Part shown: piece after piece, positions 1-4,953 of the stretch
Numbering within the stretch: position 1 is the stretch's first letter
Layout: the number at the start of each line of letters is the position of its first letter
Assembly: GCA_900313125.1 (NCBI GenBank)
Contig: OMPZ01000091.1
Coordinates: 1-5,986, forward strand
Source of the DNA: an uncultured Eubacteriales bacterium
GTDB taxonomy: Bacteria > Bacillota > Clostridia > Oscillospirales > Acutalibacteraceae
Direction of reading: 5' to 3'
Length of the DNA: 5,986 bases
Made by a program: the position numbers and the translations under genes
Notes under the pieces: generated by a model
The model's input: the letters and a program-made list of their open reading frames with translations, nothing else
The model's database searches: none
What the model was told of the DNA's origin: nothing

Positions 1-95
1 ACGACAGTATAGTCTCGCCTGCCGGCTCGGTCGGTGCTTCGACTTCGTCGAGGTCTCCACCGGAGACCCGCACCCCTCTTCCTTGCCCACGGAAA
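1..95. repeat. Hairpin-rich non-coding segment, probable dispersed repeat
   Basis: No gene is visible here. The stretch is dominated by inverted repeats. Positions 37-43 pair with 47-53 around a 3-base loop (one G-T pair), and 32-36 can extend this by pairing with 58-62. A separate perfect 7-bp stem, GGTCTCC (52-58) with GGAGACC (62-68), uses some of the same bases, so the two folds exclude each other. The sequence is GC-rich and ends abruptly in AT-rich DNA near 95. It resembles short dispersed intergenic repeats that I associate with Clostridia genomes, but that is memory and I cannot confirm it from one copy. Frame 2 is open from the window edge to a TGA at 128-130 without any start, so the tail of an upstream gene is a less likely alternative. 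Confidence 0.4.
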
Positions 96-151
96 ATTAT
101 CCTCGAAAATCTTTTAAAGGTTTTAATTGAATATTAGTATAATTCGATCAT

Positions 152-184
152 ATCCGTGTCGGTTTTTGCCGGCGCGGATTTTTT
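152..184 (+). terminator. Rho-independent terminator upstream of spoIVA
   Basis: An 11-bp stem, ATCCGTGTCGG (152-162) with CCGGCGCGGAT (169-179), closes a 6-base TTTTTG loop. Two of the pairs are G-T, and the stem is followed at once by a run of six T (179-184). Stem length, GC content and the T-run placement are those of a strong intrinsic terminator on the + strand. It probably ends the transcript of a gene lying left of the window and isolates spoIVA, whose own promoter begins 16 bases further on. Confidence 0.85.
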
Positions 185-199
185 CTGTGCATAAAAAAT

Positions 200-228
200 G
201 AATATCTCACAAGACCGTCTCATACAAT
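200..228 (+). promoter_or_regulatory. Sigma-E-type sporulation promoter of spoIVA
   Basis: The -10 element CATACAAT (221-228) matches the Bacillus/Clostridium sigma-E consensus (CATACAnT). It lies 14 bases downstream of GAATATC (200-206), which fits the -35 consensus core ATAT. Spacing is in the normal range for sigma-E. Transcription would start around 235, giving a leader of about 30 bases before the TTG start. In B. subtilis spoIVA is transcribed in the mother cell by sigma-E, so sequence and gene function agree. No sigma-A-type promoter is evident between the terminator and the gene. Confidence 0.8.
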
Positions 229-251
229 TGAACATATCCTTGTATCAAAAC

Positions 252-256
252 GGAGG
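252..256 (+). promoter_or_regulatory. Ribosome binding site fixing the TTG start of spoIVA
   Basis: A full GGAGG Shine-Dalgarno core ends 8 bases before the TTG at 265. No ATG or GTG in the same frame lies nearer to it, and starting at the TTG gives a protein of exactly the B. subtilis SpoIVA length. The strong SD presumably compensates for the weaker TTG codon. Confidence 0.85.
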
Positions 257-264
257 TTGTTGAG

Positions 265-1743
265 TTGGAAGAGAGAAACGTTTACAGCGATATATCAAGG
301 CGCACGGGCGGCAGGATCTACCTCGGCGTCGTAGGAGGCGTGAGGACGGGCAAATCCACCTTTATCAAGCGATTTATGGACACGCTCGTTATCCCGAACA
401 TCGACGATGACGCGCTGCGCCGCAGGACTATCGACGAGCTGCCGCAGTCGGCGGCAGGGCGCACGATCATGACGACCGAGCCGAAGTTTATCCCCGAGGA
501 CGCGGTGACGGTGAGTCTCGGCGGTGACGTGACCTTTAGTGTGAGAATGGTCGATTGCGTGGGCTACATCGTGCCGAGCGCGCTGGGCTACATCGAGGAC
601 GAACAGCCGCGAATGGTAAAAACGCCGTGGTACGACGAGGAGATACCGTTCAATATGGCGGCGGAGATAGGCACGCAGAAGGTCATCACAGACCATTCGA
701 CGGTAGGTATCGTCGTCACGACCGACGGCTCCGTTACGGATATCCCGAGAGAGGAGTACGAGGAGGCGGAGCAGCGTGTTATCGACGAGCTGAGACAGCA
801 GGGCAAGCCGTTCGTCGTTCTGCTCAACTGCGCCGACCCCGATTCCGCGCAGGCGGTCTCTCTTGCAAAGTCGATGACCGAGAAGTACGCAGTCAGCGTT
901 CTCCCGGTGAACTGCCTTGAACTCGGTGAGGACGAGATCAGGAGGATACTCGCAAGCGTGCTGTTCGAGTTCCCCGTCCGTGAGATCATGGTCGATATGC
1001 CGAAGTGGGTCGGCGCGCTCGAAAAGGGTCACGCAGTCAGAAACGGAGTTTTCGGCGCGATACGCACGTCGGCAGACAAGGCGATGAAGCTCCGTGAGAT
1101 CGGCGATATTTGCAGCGGTCTCAAAAAATGCGAGTATGTGGACTCGGCGCAGCCCGGCGCGATCGACCTCGGCACGGGCAAGGCGCGTATCACGCTCACG
1201 CTCGACAAGGGGCTTTTCTGCAGCGTGATAAGCGAGAAAACGGGTGAGGATATCGCCGACGAATCCGATATCCTGAAAATGGCAGTCGAGCTGTCGCGCT
1301 CAAAGGCGGAGTTCGACAAGATCAGGGCGGCGTACAGCGACGCGCAGGAGACCGGCTACGGGATAGTAATGCCGTCTACCGACGATCTCACGCTGGAAGC
1401 GCCGCAGATAATCAAGCAGGGCAGCCGCTACGGGATAAGGCTGCGCGCGACCGCGCCGTCGATGCACATTCTGAAAACGAACGTCACGACGGAGGTAACG
1501 CCGATAGTCGGCTCTGAGGAACAGTCGCAGGAGCTTATCAGCTATCTGCTCAGCGAATTTGACGACGACCCCGTCAAGATCTGGCAGTCGAATATTTTTG
1601 GTAAGTCGCTCAACGAGCTTGTCGGCGAGGGAATGCACAACAAGCTGTACCGAATGCCGCCGGACGCGCGCGCAAAGCTGAACGAAACGATCGAAAGGAT
1701 AATCAACGACGGCTGCAACGGTCTTATTTGTGTTATTTTGTAA
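265..1743 (+). CDS. spoIVA: Stage IV sporulation protein A, spore coat basement-layer ATPase
   Basis: SpoIVA is a mother-cell protein that binds the forespore surface (through SpoVM in Bacillus) and uses ATP hydrolysis to polymerise irreversibly into the platform on which the spore coat is built; it is also needed for cortex formation. The product is 492 residues, the same length as B. subtilis SpoIVA. The N-terminal TRAFAC-type domain has a Walker A loop, GGVRTGKST (residues 24-32, with K30), paired threonines T70-T71 at the sensor position, and a Walker B aspartate at D97 in MVDCVG. The middle domain (about 240-400) and the C-terminal polymerisation/targeting domain are full length, ending in GLICVIL, the hydrophobic tail typical of the family. 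The TTG start is chosen from the GGAGG at 252-256. It stands alone between a terminator and a long non-coding gap, under a sigma-E-type promoter. One detail: residue 25 in the P-loop is Gly where I recall Pro in B. subtilis. Family assignment is secure. Confidence 0.98.
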   Translation: MEERNVYSDISRRTGGRIYLGVVGGVRTGKSTFIKRFMDTLVIPNIDDDALRRRTIDELPQSAAGRTIMTTEPKFIPEDAVTVSLGGDVTFSVRMVDCVGYIVPSALGYIEDEQPRMVKTPWYDEEIPFNMAAEIGTQKVITDHSTVGIVVTTDGSVTDIPREEYEEAEQRVIDELRQQGKPFVVLLNCADPDSAQAVSLAKSMTEKYAVSVLPVNCLELGEDEIRRILASVLFEFPVREIMVDMPKWVGALEKGHAVRNGVFGAIRTSADKAMKLREIGDICSGLKKCEYVDSAQPGAIDLGTGKARITLTLDKGLFCSVISEKTGEDIADESDILKMAVELSRSKAEFDKIRAAYSDAQETGYGIVMPSTDDLTLEAPQIIKQGSRYGIRLRATAPSMHILKTNVTTEVTPIVGSEEQSQELISYLLSEFDDDPVKIWQSNIFGKSLNELVGEGMHNKLYRMPPDARAKLNETIERIINDGCNGLICVIL

Positions 1744-1860
1744 TTGTGCTTTTGGGTTCGTTTTTTGATCTGCAAAGCAAGAGTGCAACCGACGCGACAG
1801 CGGAGACCAATCGGAAAACATAGTAATTCTTTTTTATATGTATGGGGATCCGAAGGGGTG

Positions 1861-1885
1861 AAGGGGGCGACCGGAAAGCCCCCTT
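1861..1885 (+). terminator. Stem-loop, possible spoIVA 3' end signal without T-run
   Basis: AAGGGGGC (1861-1868) pairs perfectly with GCCCCCTT (1878-1885) over 8 bp, with a 9-base loop GACCGGAAA. The stem is stable, but neither strand has a T-run after it: AATTCTGCC follows on +, CACCCC on -. It could be a weak terminator or a barrier protecting the spoIVA mRNA 3' end. Calling it a terminator is tentative. Confidence 0.4.
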
Positions 1886-1926
1886 AATTCTGCCGAAATT
1901 TATCGGTAAAACAGCATCGGTTCCGC

Positions 1927-2105
1927 GCCTTAAACGAAGTAGGCACACCGGGAGTGCCGAGCCGCGCGGAACTGAAGCAGTGCCTTAAACAATCTAAAAC
2001 CGCGTAATTGTCCGCGGGCGCCTGCCCGCCGCCGAGCCGCGCGGGACTGAAGCAGTGCCTTAAACAACCTATAACCGCGTATTCGCCCGCGCCCGCTTGG
2101 GCGCG
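1927..2105. repeat. Modular direct-repeat array, conserved blocks alternating with variable hairpins
   Basis: Two direct copies at 1956-2015 and 2031-2090 (period 75) agree at 54 of 60 positions by hand count. The shared block runs from GCCGAGCCGCGCGG through ACTGAAGCAGT and GCCTTAAAC to CCGCGT. GCCTTAAAC occurs a third time at 1927-1935, giving a partial leading unit. Each GCCTTAAAC is followed by a hairpin with a different stem: GGCAC/GTGCC (1942-1946/1954-1958), GCGGGC/GCCCGC (2014-2019/2024-2029) and CGCGCCC/GGGCGCG (2088-2094/2099-2105). The array is non-coding. It may belong to a dispersed repeat family in this genome, or encode a structured RNA. Which strand is functional cannot be told. 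Confidence 0.75.
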
Positions 2106-2118
2106 TTTGGTGCTTTTT
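2088..2118 (+). terminator. Terminator-like hairpin upstream of hprK
   Basis: CGCGCCC (2088-2094) pairs with GGGCGCG (2099-2105) over a GCTT tetraloop, a 7-bp all-GC stem. It is followed by TTTGGTGCTTTTT (2106-2118), an interrupted T-rich tract. A second weaker stem, TTTGGT (2106-2111) with ACCAAA (2119-2124), sits directly after it. This would be a reasonable stop for read-through from spoIVA, but the T-run is broken and the hairpin is also the last module of the repeat array. Confidence 0.45.
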
Positions 2119-2141
2119 ACCAAAAAAGAATCCTTTAGTTT

Positions 2142-2198
2142 ATGAAATTACCCCTTTCCAATTTCATGTTTTTATAGTATAATGTTATTAGTGAAATT
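2142..2198. promoter_or_regulatory. Candidate operator: three TGAAATT half-sites around the hprK promoter
   Basis: ATGAAATT (2142-2149) and AATTTCAT (2160-2167) form a perfect 8-bp inverted repeat with a 10-base spacer that straddles the -35 hexamer. A third TGAAATT (2192-2198) lies just past the predicted start site, inverted relative to the middle one. Half-site centres are 17 and 32 bases apart. The arrangement is that of a repressor operator, but AT-rich promoter DNA produces such repeats by chance and I recognise no known regulator's consensus. Confidence 0.4.
2155..2183 (+). promoter_or_regulatory. Sigma-A-type promoter of the hprK operon
   Basis: A perfect -10 hexamer TATAAT (2178-2183) lies 17 bases after TTTCCA (2155-2160), a partial match to TTGACA. 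Transcription would start near 2190, giving a leader of about 50 bases. It is the only strong vegetative promoter before the four-gene run and is flanked by TGAAATT half-sites described separately. Confidence 0.65.
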
Positions 2199-2240
2199 GT
2201 ACGAAAAACACGGAATGAAAAACGAAAGGCAGGTAATAAA

Positions 2241-3197
2241 ATGGAATATACCGTATCACTCGGAAAAATCGTTCATGAGTTCAACCTCGAAATAGTCTAT
2301 ACTCCGAAAGACCCGAACGAGCTGAACGTCACAGTAGCAGACTATAACCGACCCGGTCTTGAGCTTACGGGTCATCTCGACTTCTTCGATAAAAACAGAA
2401 TACTTATCATCGGCAAAAAGGAGCACCATTACCTCGAAATGCTGCCCACGGAGGAGCGTACGAAATCTCTCGAAGCGTTCCTTTCGCTCGCGCCGCCCGC
2501 AATGATATTCTGCCGCGGTCTGCAGCCGTTCCCCGAGGTGAAAAACGTCGCCGCAATGTACGGCGTCGCTATCCTCATAACGGAGGATGCTACAAGTGAG
2601 TTTACAGCGTCGCTCGTGTCGTTTCTCAACGTTGAGCTTGCGCCTCGCGTAACGCGCCACGGCGTTCTCGTTGAGGTGTACGGCGAAGGTATGCTCCTTA
2701 TGGGCGACAGCGGCATCGGTAAATCGGAGACCGCCGTCGAGCTTATCAAGCGCGGACACCGCCTTATCGCCGACGACGCCGTCGAGATCCGCCGCGTGTC
2801 AAACAAAACGCTCGTCGGTTCGTCGCCTGAGAATATCCGCCACTTCATCGAGCTTCGCGGTATCGGTATCATCAACGCGCGCCGTATCTACGGTATGGGC
2901 GCCGTAAAGAATACGGAAAAGATCGACATAGTTATCAACCTCGAGCTGTGGGATAACACAAAGGTCTATGACAGAATGGGCATGGATACGGAGTTTATGG
3001 AGATCCTTGGCAATAAGGTGCCGACTATAACTATCCCCGTAAAGCCCGGACGAAATCTCGCTGTTATCATCGAAGCGGCCGCGATGAACAACCGTCAGAA
3101 AAAGATGGGCTACAACGCCGCGAAGGAGCTTTTGTCAAATCTCGGTATGGCTTACGATACAGACGAAAATGGCAAGGCGTCCGTATCGTGGGGGTAA
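2241..3197 (+). CDS. hprK: HPr kinase/phosphorylase
   Basis: This bifunctional cytoplasmic enzyme phosphorylates HPr of the sugar phosphotransferase system on Ser46 using ATP or pyrophosphate, and removes that phosphate by phosphorolysis. HPr-Ser-P acts with CcpA in carbon catabolite repression and controls PTS transport. The 318-residue product has the N-terminal DRTGG-like domain (about 1-130) and a C-terminal kinase domain. H140 in RHGVLVEV is the expected catalytic-region histidine. The P-loop is GDSGIGKS (155-162), and D178-D179 follow in LIADDAVEI. The family signature is ELRGIGIINARRIYG (204-218), and the C-terminal loop is PVKPGRNLAVIIEAAAMN (266-283). Length and all motifs are normal, with no truncation. 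Translation starts at ATG 2241 after AGGCAGG (2227-2233). It is first in a four-gene run; the next gene begins 4 bases after its stop, so translational coupling is likely. Confidence 0.97.
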   Translation: MEYTVSLGKIVHEFNLEIVYTPKDPNELNVTVADYNRPGLELTGHLDFFDKNRILIIGKKEHHYLEMLPTEERTKSLEAFLSLAPPAMIFCRGLQPFPEVKNVAAMYGVAILITEDATSEFTASLVSFLNVELAPRVTRHGVLVEVYGEGMLLMGDSGIGKSETAVELIKRGHRLIADDAVEIRRVSNKTLVGSSPENIRHFIELRGIGIINARRIYGMGAVKNTEKIDIVINLELWDNTKVYDRMGMDTEFMEILGNKVPTITIPVKPGRNLAVIIEAAAMNNRQKKMGYNAAKELLSNLGMAYDTDENGKASVSWG

Positions 3198-3201
3198 TGG
3201 C

Positions 3202-3936
3202 ATGAAGATCATCGCAGATACACATACGCATACGATAGCGTCAACCCACGCCTACGCCACCGCTGCCGAAATGATAGCCGAAGCGGCAAGGCTCGGTCTT
3301 TACGCACTCGGCATAACAGACCACGGACCCGATATGCCCGGCTCGCCGCAGATATGGTATTTTAACAATCTCAGGGCGATACCGCAGACGTATATGGGCG
3401 TGCGCGTTTTGAAGGGCGTTGAAGCTAACCTCACCGACTTTGACGGCTCGATAGATCTTACGGAGGATACGCTGTCCTGCCTTGAGTGGGTAGTAGCGTC
3501 GATCCACGACATCACGCTCGACCAGTCGAAAACGCGGGTGAGCGTTGACAGCGTGTCGCAGCTTTATCTGAACGCCGCGAAGAATCCGCGCATCAACGTG
3601 ATCGGGCATTGCGGTACGCCTGCATATAGATTCGATTACGAGCGCGTTTTGCCGGAGCTTGCCGCAAACGGAAAGCTGATCGAGATAAACGACTCCGCGT
3701 TTAAAAACAATAAGTCGTCCGTGCCGAACTGTATCGAGATCGCCAAGATATGCAAGCGGAAAAGCATACCGATCATCGTCAACACCGACGCTCATTTTAC
3801 AACGCAGCTCGGACGCTTTGACGGCTCGATAAAAATGCTGGAGGAGATCGGCTTCCCCGAGGAGCTTGTCGTAAATTCCTCGGTGGAGCGTTTTGAAAAA
3901 TGCCTTTCCGAGAGAGGCATACCCTTGAGAGAATAA
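3202..3936 (+). CDS. PHP-domain metal-dependent phosphatase, YcdX-like
   Basis: A 244-residue protein of the polymerase-and-histidinol-phosphatase fold, the size of E. coli YcdX (about 245). These are cytoplasmic enzymes with a trinuclear metal site that hydrolyse phosphate esters; the physiological substrate is unknown for this branch. All expected ligands are visible: H8, H10 and H16 in the N-terminal DTHTH...STHAY segment, H41 in ITDHG, E74 in KGVEAN, H102 in SIHD, H136 in IGHCG, and D196 with H198 in NTDAH. ATG 3202 is chosen over the in-frame ATG 33 bases upstream because it begins directly with the family's K-I-I-A-D-T-H-T-H strand and has GGGGG (3190-3194, inside the end of hprK) at good SD spacing. 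It lies 4 bases after hprK and 34 before murB, suggesting a role tied to sugar-phosphate or wall-precursor metabolism (inference only). It is not a DNA polymerase PHP domain or a HisK with clear histidine-pathway context. Confidence 0.93.
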   Translation: MKIIADTHTHTIASTHAYATAAEMIAEAARLGLYALGITDHGPDMPGSPQIWYFNNLRAIPQTYMGVRVLKGVEANLTDFDGSIDLTEDTLSCLEWVVASIHDITLDQSKTRVSVDSVSQLYLNAAKNPRINVIGHCGTPAYRFDYERVLPELAANGKLIEINDSAFKNNKSSVPNCIEIAKICKRKSIPIIVNTDAHFTTQLGRFDGSIKMLEEIGFPEELVVNSSVERFEKCLSERGIPLRE

Positions 3937-3942
3937 TCTACC

Positions 3943-3956
3943 GTGAGACTTCTCAC
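3943..3956 (+). other. Small hairpin in front of the murB ribosome binding site
   Basis: GTGAG (3943-3947) pairs with CTCAC (3952-3956) over a 4-base ACTT loop. It sits between the PHP stop codon and the murB GGAG at 3962-3965. It has no T-run, so it is not a terminator. It may tune translation or processing of the mRNA at this junction. It is short enough to be accidental. Confidence 0.35.
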
Positions 3957-3970
3957 AAATTGGAGTTAGT

Positions 3971-4918
3971 ATGAATATATCAGACAATATCGGCAGCGTG
4001 ATCGCTGCCGCGAAAGCAAAAAATTGTAACGTGCTCGAAAACGAGCCGCTGAAAAAATACACCACCTTCAAGATAGGCGGCAGCGCGTCGGCTGTGATAA
4101 CCGCCGAAAGCGCGGGCGCTCTCGCGGAGCTTTACGCCCTTTGCGGTGAGCTTTCCGTGCCGTGCCTTGTTATCGGCAACGGCTCGAATCTGCTTGTCTC
4201 CGATGAGGGCTTTGAGGGCGTTGTTTTCAGGCTCGACGGCGAGTTTAAAAACGTAGGCGCGATCGACGAGCATGACGGGAACGCAGCGGACGGTTCGCGC
4301 CTTATAAAATGCGGCGCGTCGCTCACGCTTGCAAAGCTGTGCAAATACGCGCTCGACCACAGCCTGTCGGGTCTTGAGTTCGCGTGGGGCATTCCCGGCA
4401 CGGTCGGCGGCGCGGCATATATGAACGCGGGCGCATACGGCGGCGAGATGAAGGACGTTATCGAGAGCGTTTCGTATATTGCGCCCGACGGCAAATGCGG
4501 CGTGATGAGCGCGGATGAGCTTGACCTGTCCTACCGTCACAGCGTGTTTGCGGACAAGCCCGGCATAATCACGAGCGTAACGGTGCGTCTCGTCCACGAC
4601 GACGCAAAGCTTATCCGCGACAGAATGGACGACTTTATGGACCGCCGCCGCAAAAAGCAGCCGCTCGAGTACCCCAGCGCGGGCAGCGTTTTCAAGCGCC
4701 CGGAGGGCTATTTCGCCGGCGGACTTATCCAGGAATGCGGTCTTAAGGGCAGGCAGATAGGCGGCGCTCAGGTGAGCGAAAAGCACGCCGGGTTCATTAT
4801 CAACAAGGATAACGCGACCTGCCGCGATGTGTGCGACCTCGTTAAGCTGATACAGGACACCGTGCGCGAGCAGAAGGGCGTCGAGCTTGAATGCGAGATC
4901 AAAAAAATAGGAAAGTAA
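3971..4918 (+). CDS. murB: UDP-N-acetylenolpyruvoylglucosamine reductase, Gram-positive type
   Basis: MurB is a cytoplasmic FAD enzyme that reduces UDP-GlcNAc-enolpyruvate with NADPH to UDP-N-acetylmuramate, the second committed step of peptidoglycan precursor synthesis. The 315-residue protein shows YTTFKIGGSA (30-39), the flavin-binding IGNGSNLLVSDEGF (68-81), FAWGIPGTVGG (137-147) and NAGAYGGEMKDV (152-163), all FAD-domain hallmarks. Y188-R189 in SYRHSVF and the proton-donor S239 in PSAGSVFKRP are present, as is IGGAQVSEKHAGFIIN (263-278). E309 near the C terminus is the probable catalytic glutamate. The layout is that of the shorter type II MurB of Firmicutes. A hydrophilic stretch around 98-110 (EHDGNAADGS) makes it slightly longer than the usual 300 or so. 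GGAG at 3962-3965 supports ATG 3971. It lies 34 bases after the PHP gene and 35 before rapZ, which fits co-transcription. Confidence 0.97.
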   Translation: MNISDNIGSVIAAAKAKNCNVLENEPLKKYTTFKIGGSASAVITAESAGALAELYALCGELSVPCLVIGNGSNLLVSDEGFEGVVFRLDGEFKNVGAIDEHDGNAADGSRLIKCGASLTLAKLCKYALDHSLSGLEFAWGIPGTVGGAAYMNAGAYGGEMKDVIESVSYIAPDGKCGVMSADELDLSYRHSVFADKPGIITSVTVRLVHDDAKLIRDRMDDFMDRRRKKQPLEYPSAGSVFKRPEGYFAGGLIQECGLKGRQIGGAQVSEKHAGFIINKDNATCRDVCDLVKLIQDTVREQKGVELECEIKKIGK

Positions 4919-4953
4919 AGGGATCGTAACTCCCCGGTATAAAGGGTGTTTTT

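Larger units (their letters stand above)
1744..2240. other. 497-base gene-free region between spoIVA and hprK
   Basis: No convincing gene lies here on either strand. From left to right there is a short AT-rich stretch with a T-run at 1761-1766 lacking a proper stem, a GC-rich stem-loop (1861-1885), the modular repeat array (1927-2105), a small second hairpin (2106-2124), and then the hprK promoter region (2142-2198) and leader. Minus-strand open frames through the repeat exist (one from a TTG at 2123) but show no sign of protein-level constraint: all codon differences between the two repeat copies change the amino acid. Confidence 0.7.

Noticed and set aside
2..130. Open frame from the window edge to TGA at 128-130, as the 3' end of an upstream gene
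   Set aside because: No recognisable domain or coding character; the same bases form strong hairpins. The terminator 22 bases later keeps the possibility open, but the evidence is too thin to annotate a gene.
138..143. TATAAT as a vegetative promoter -10 for spoIVA
   Set aside because: There is no -35 hexamer at 16-18 bases upstream, and transcription from here would run straight into the strong terminator at 152-184.
295..1032. Long minus-strand frames antisense to spoIVA, and similar ones opposite hprK, PHP, murB and rapZ (up to 276 codons)
   Set aside because: They mirror the codon bias of the real genes on the other strand, show arginine/histidine-rich composition without recognisable motifs, and overlap genes of certain identity.
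1844..1874. G-quadruplex in the run GGGG...GGGG...GGGGG...GG
   Set aside because: There are only three tracts of three or more G; the fourth is GG. The last long tract is also fully paired in the 1861-1885 stem.
1956..2090. Short CRISPR array on the minus strand (repeat beginning GTTTAAGGCACTGC, period 75)
   Set aside because: There are only two full units, and the similarity runs on into the would-be spacers, which share ACGCGGTT and flanking bases. No cas genes are present. Spacers of a CRISPR array should be unrelated.
1884..2123. Minus-strand 79-codon frame from a TTG, with two in-frame 25-residue repeats through the modular array
   Set aside because: The 75-base period keeps frame and an AGGA lies upstream of the TTG, but every codon that differs between the two copies (five codons) changes the amino acid and none is silent. 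That is opposite to protein-level constraint. The repeat explains the open frame.
3169..3201. Upstream in-frame ATG as the start of the PHP gene
   Set aside because: It would add 11 residues (MARRPYRGGNG) that overlap the hprK end and have no family counterpart; the ATG at 3202 has a well-placed G-rich SD and begins at the first conserved strand.
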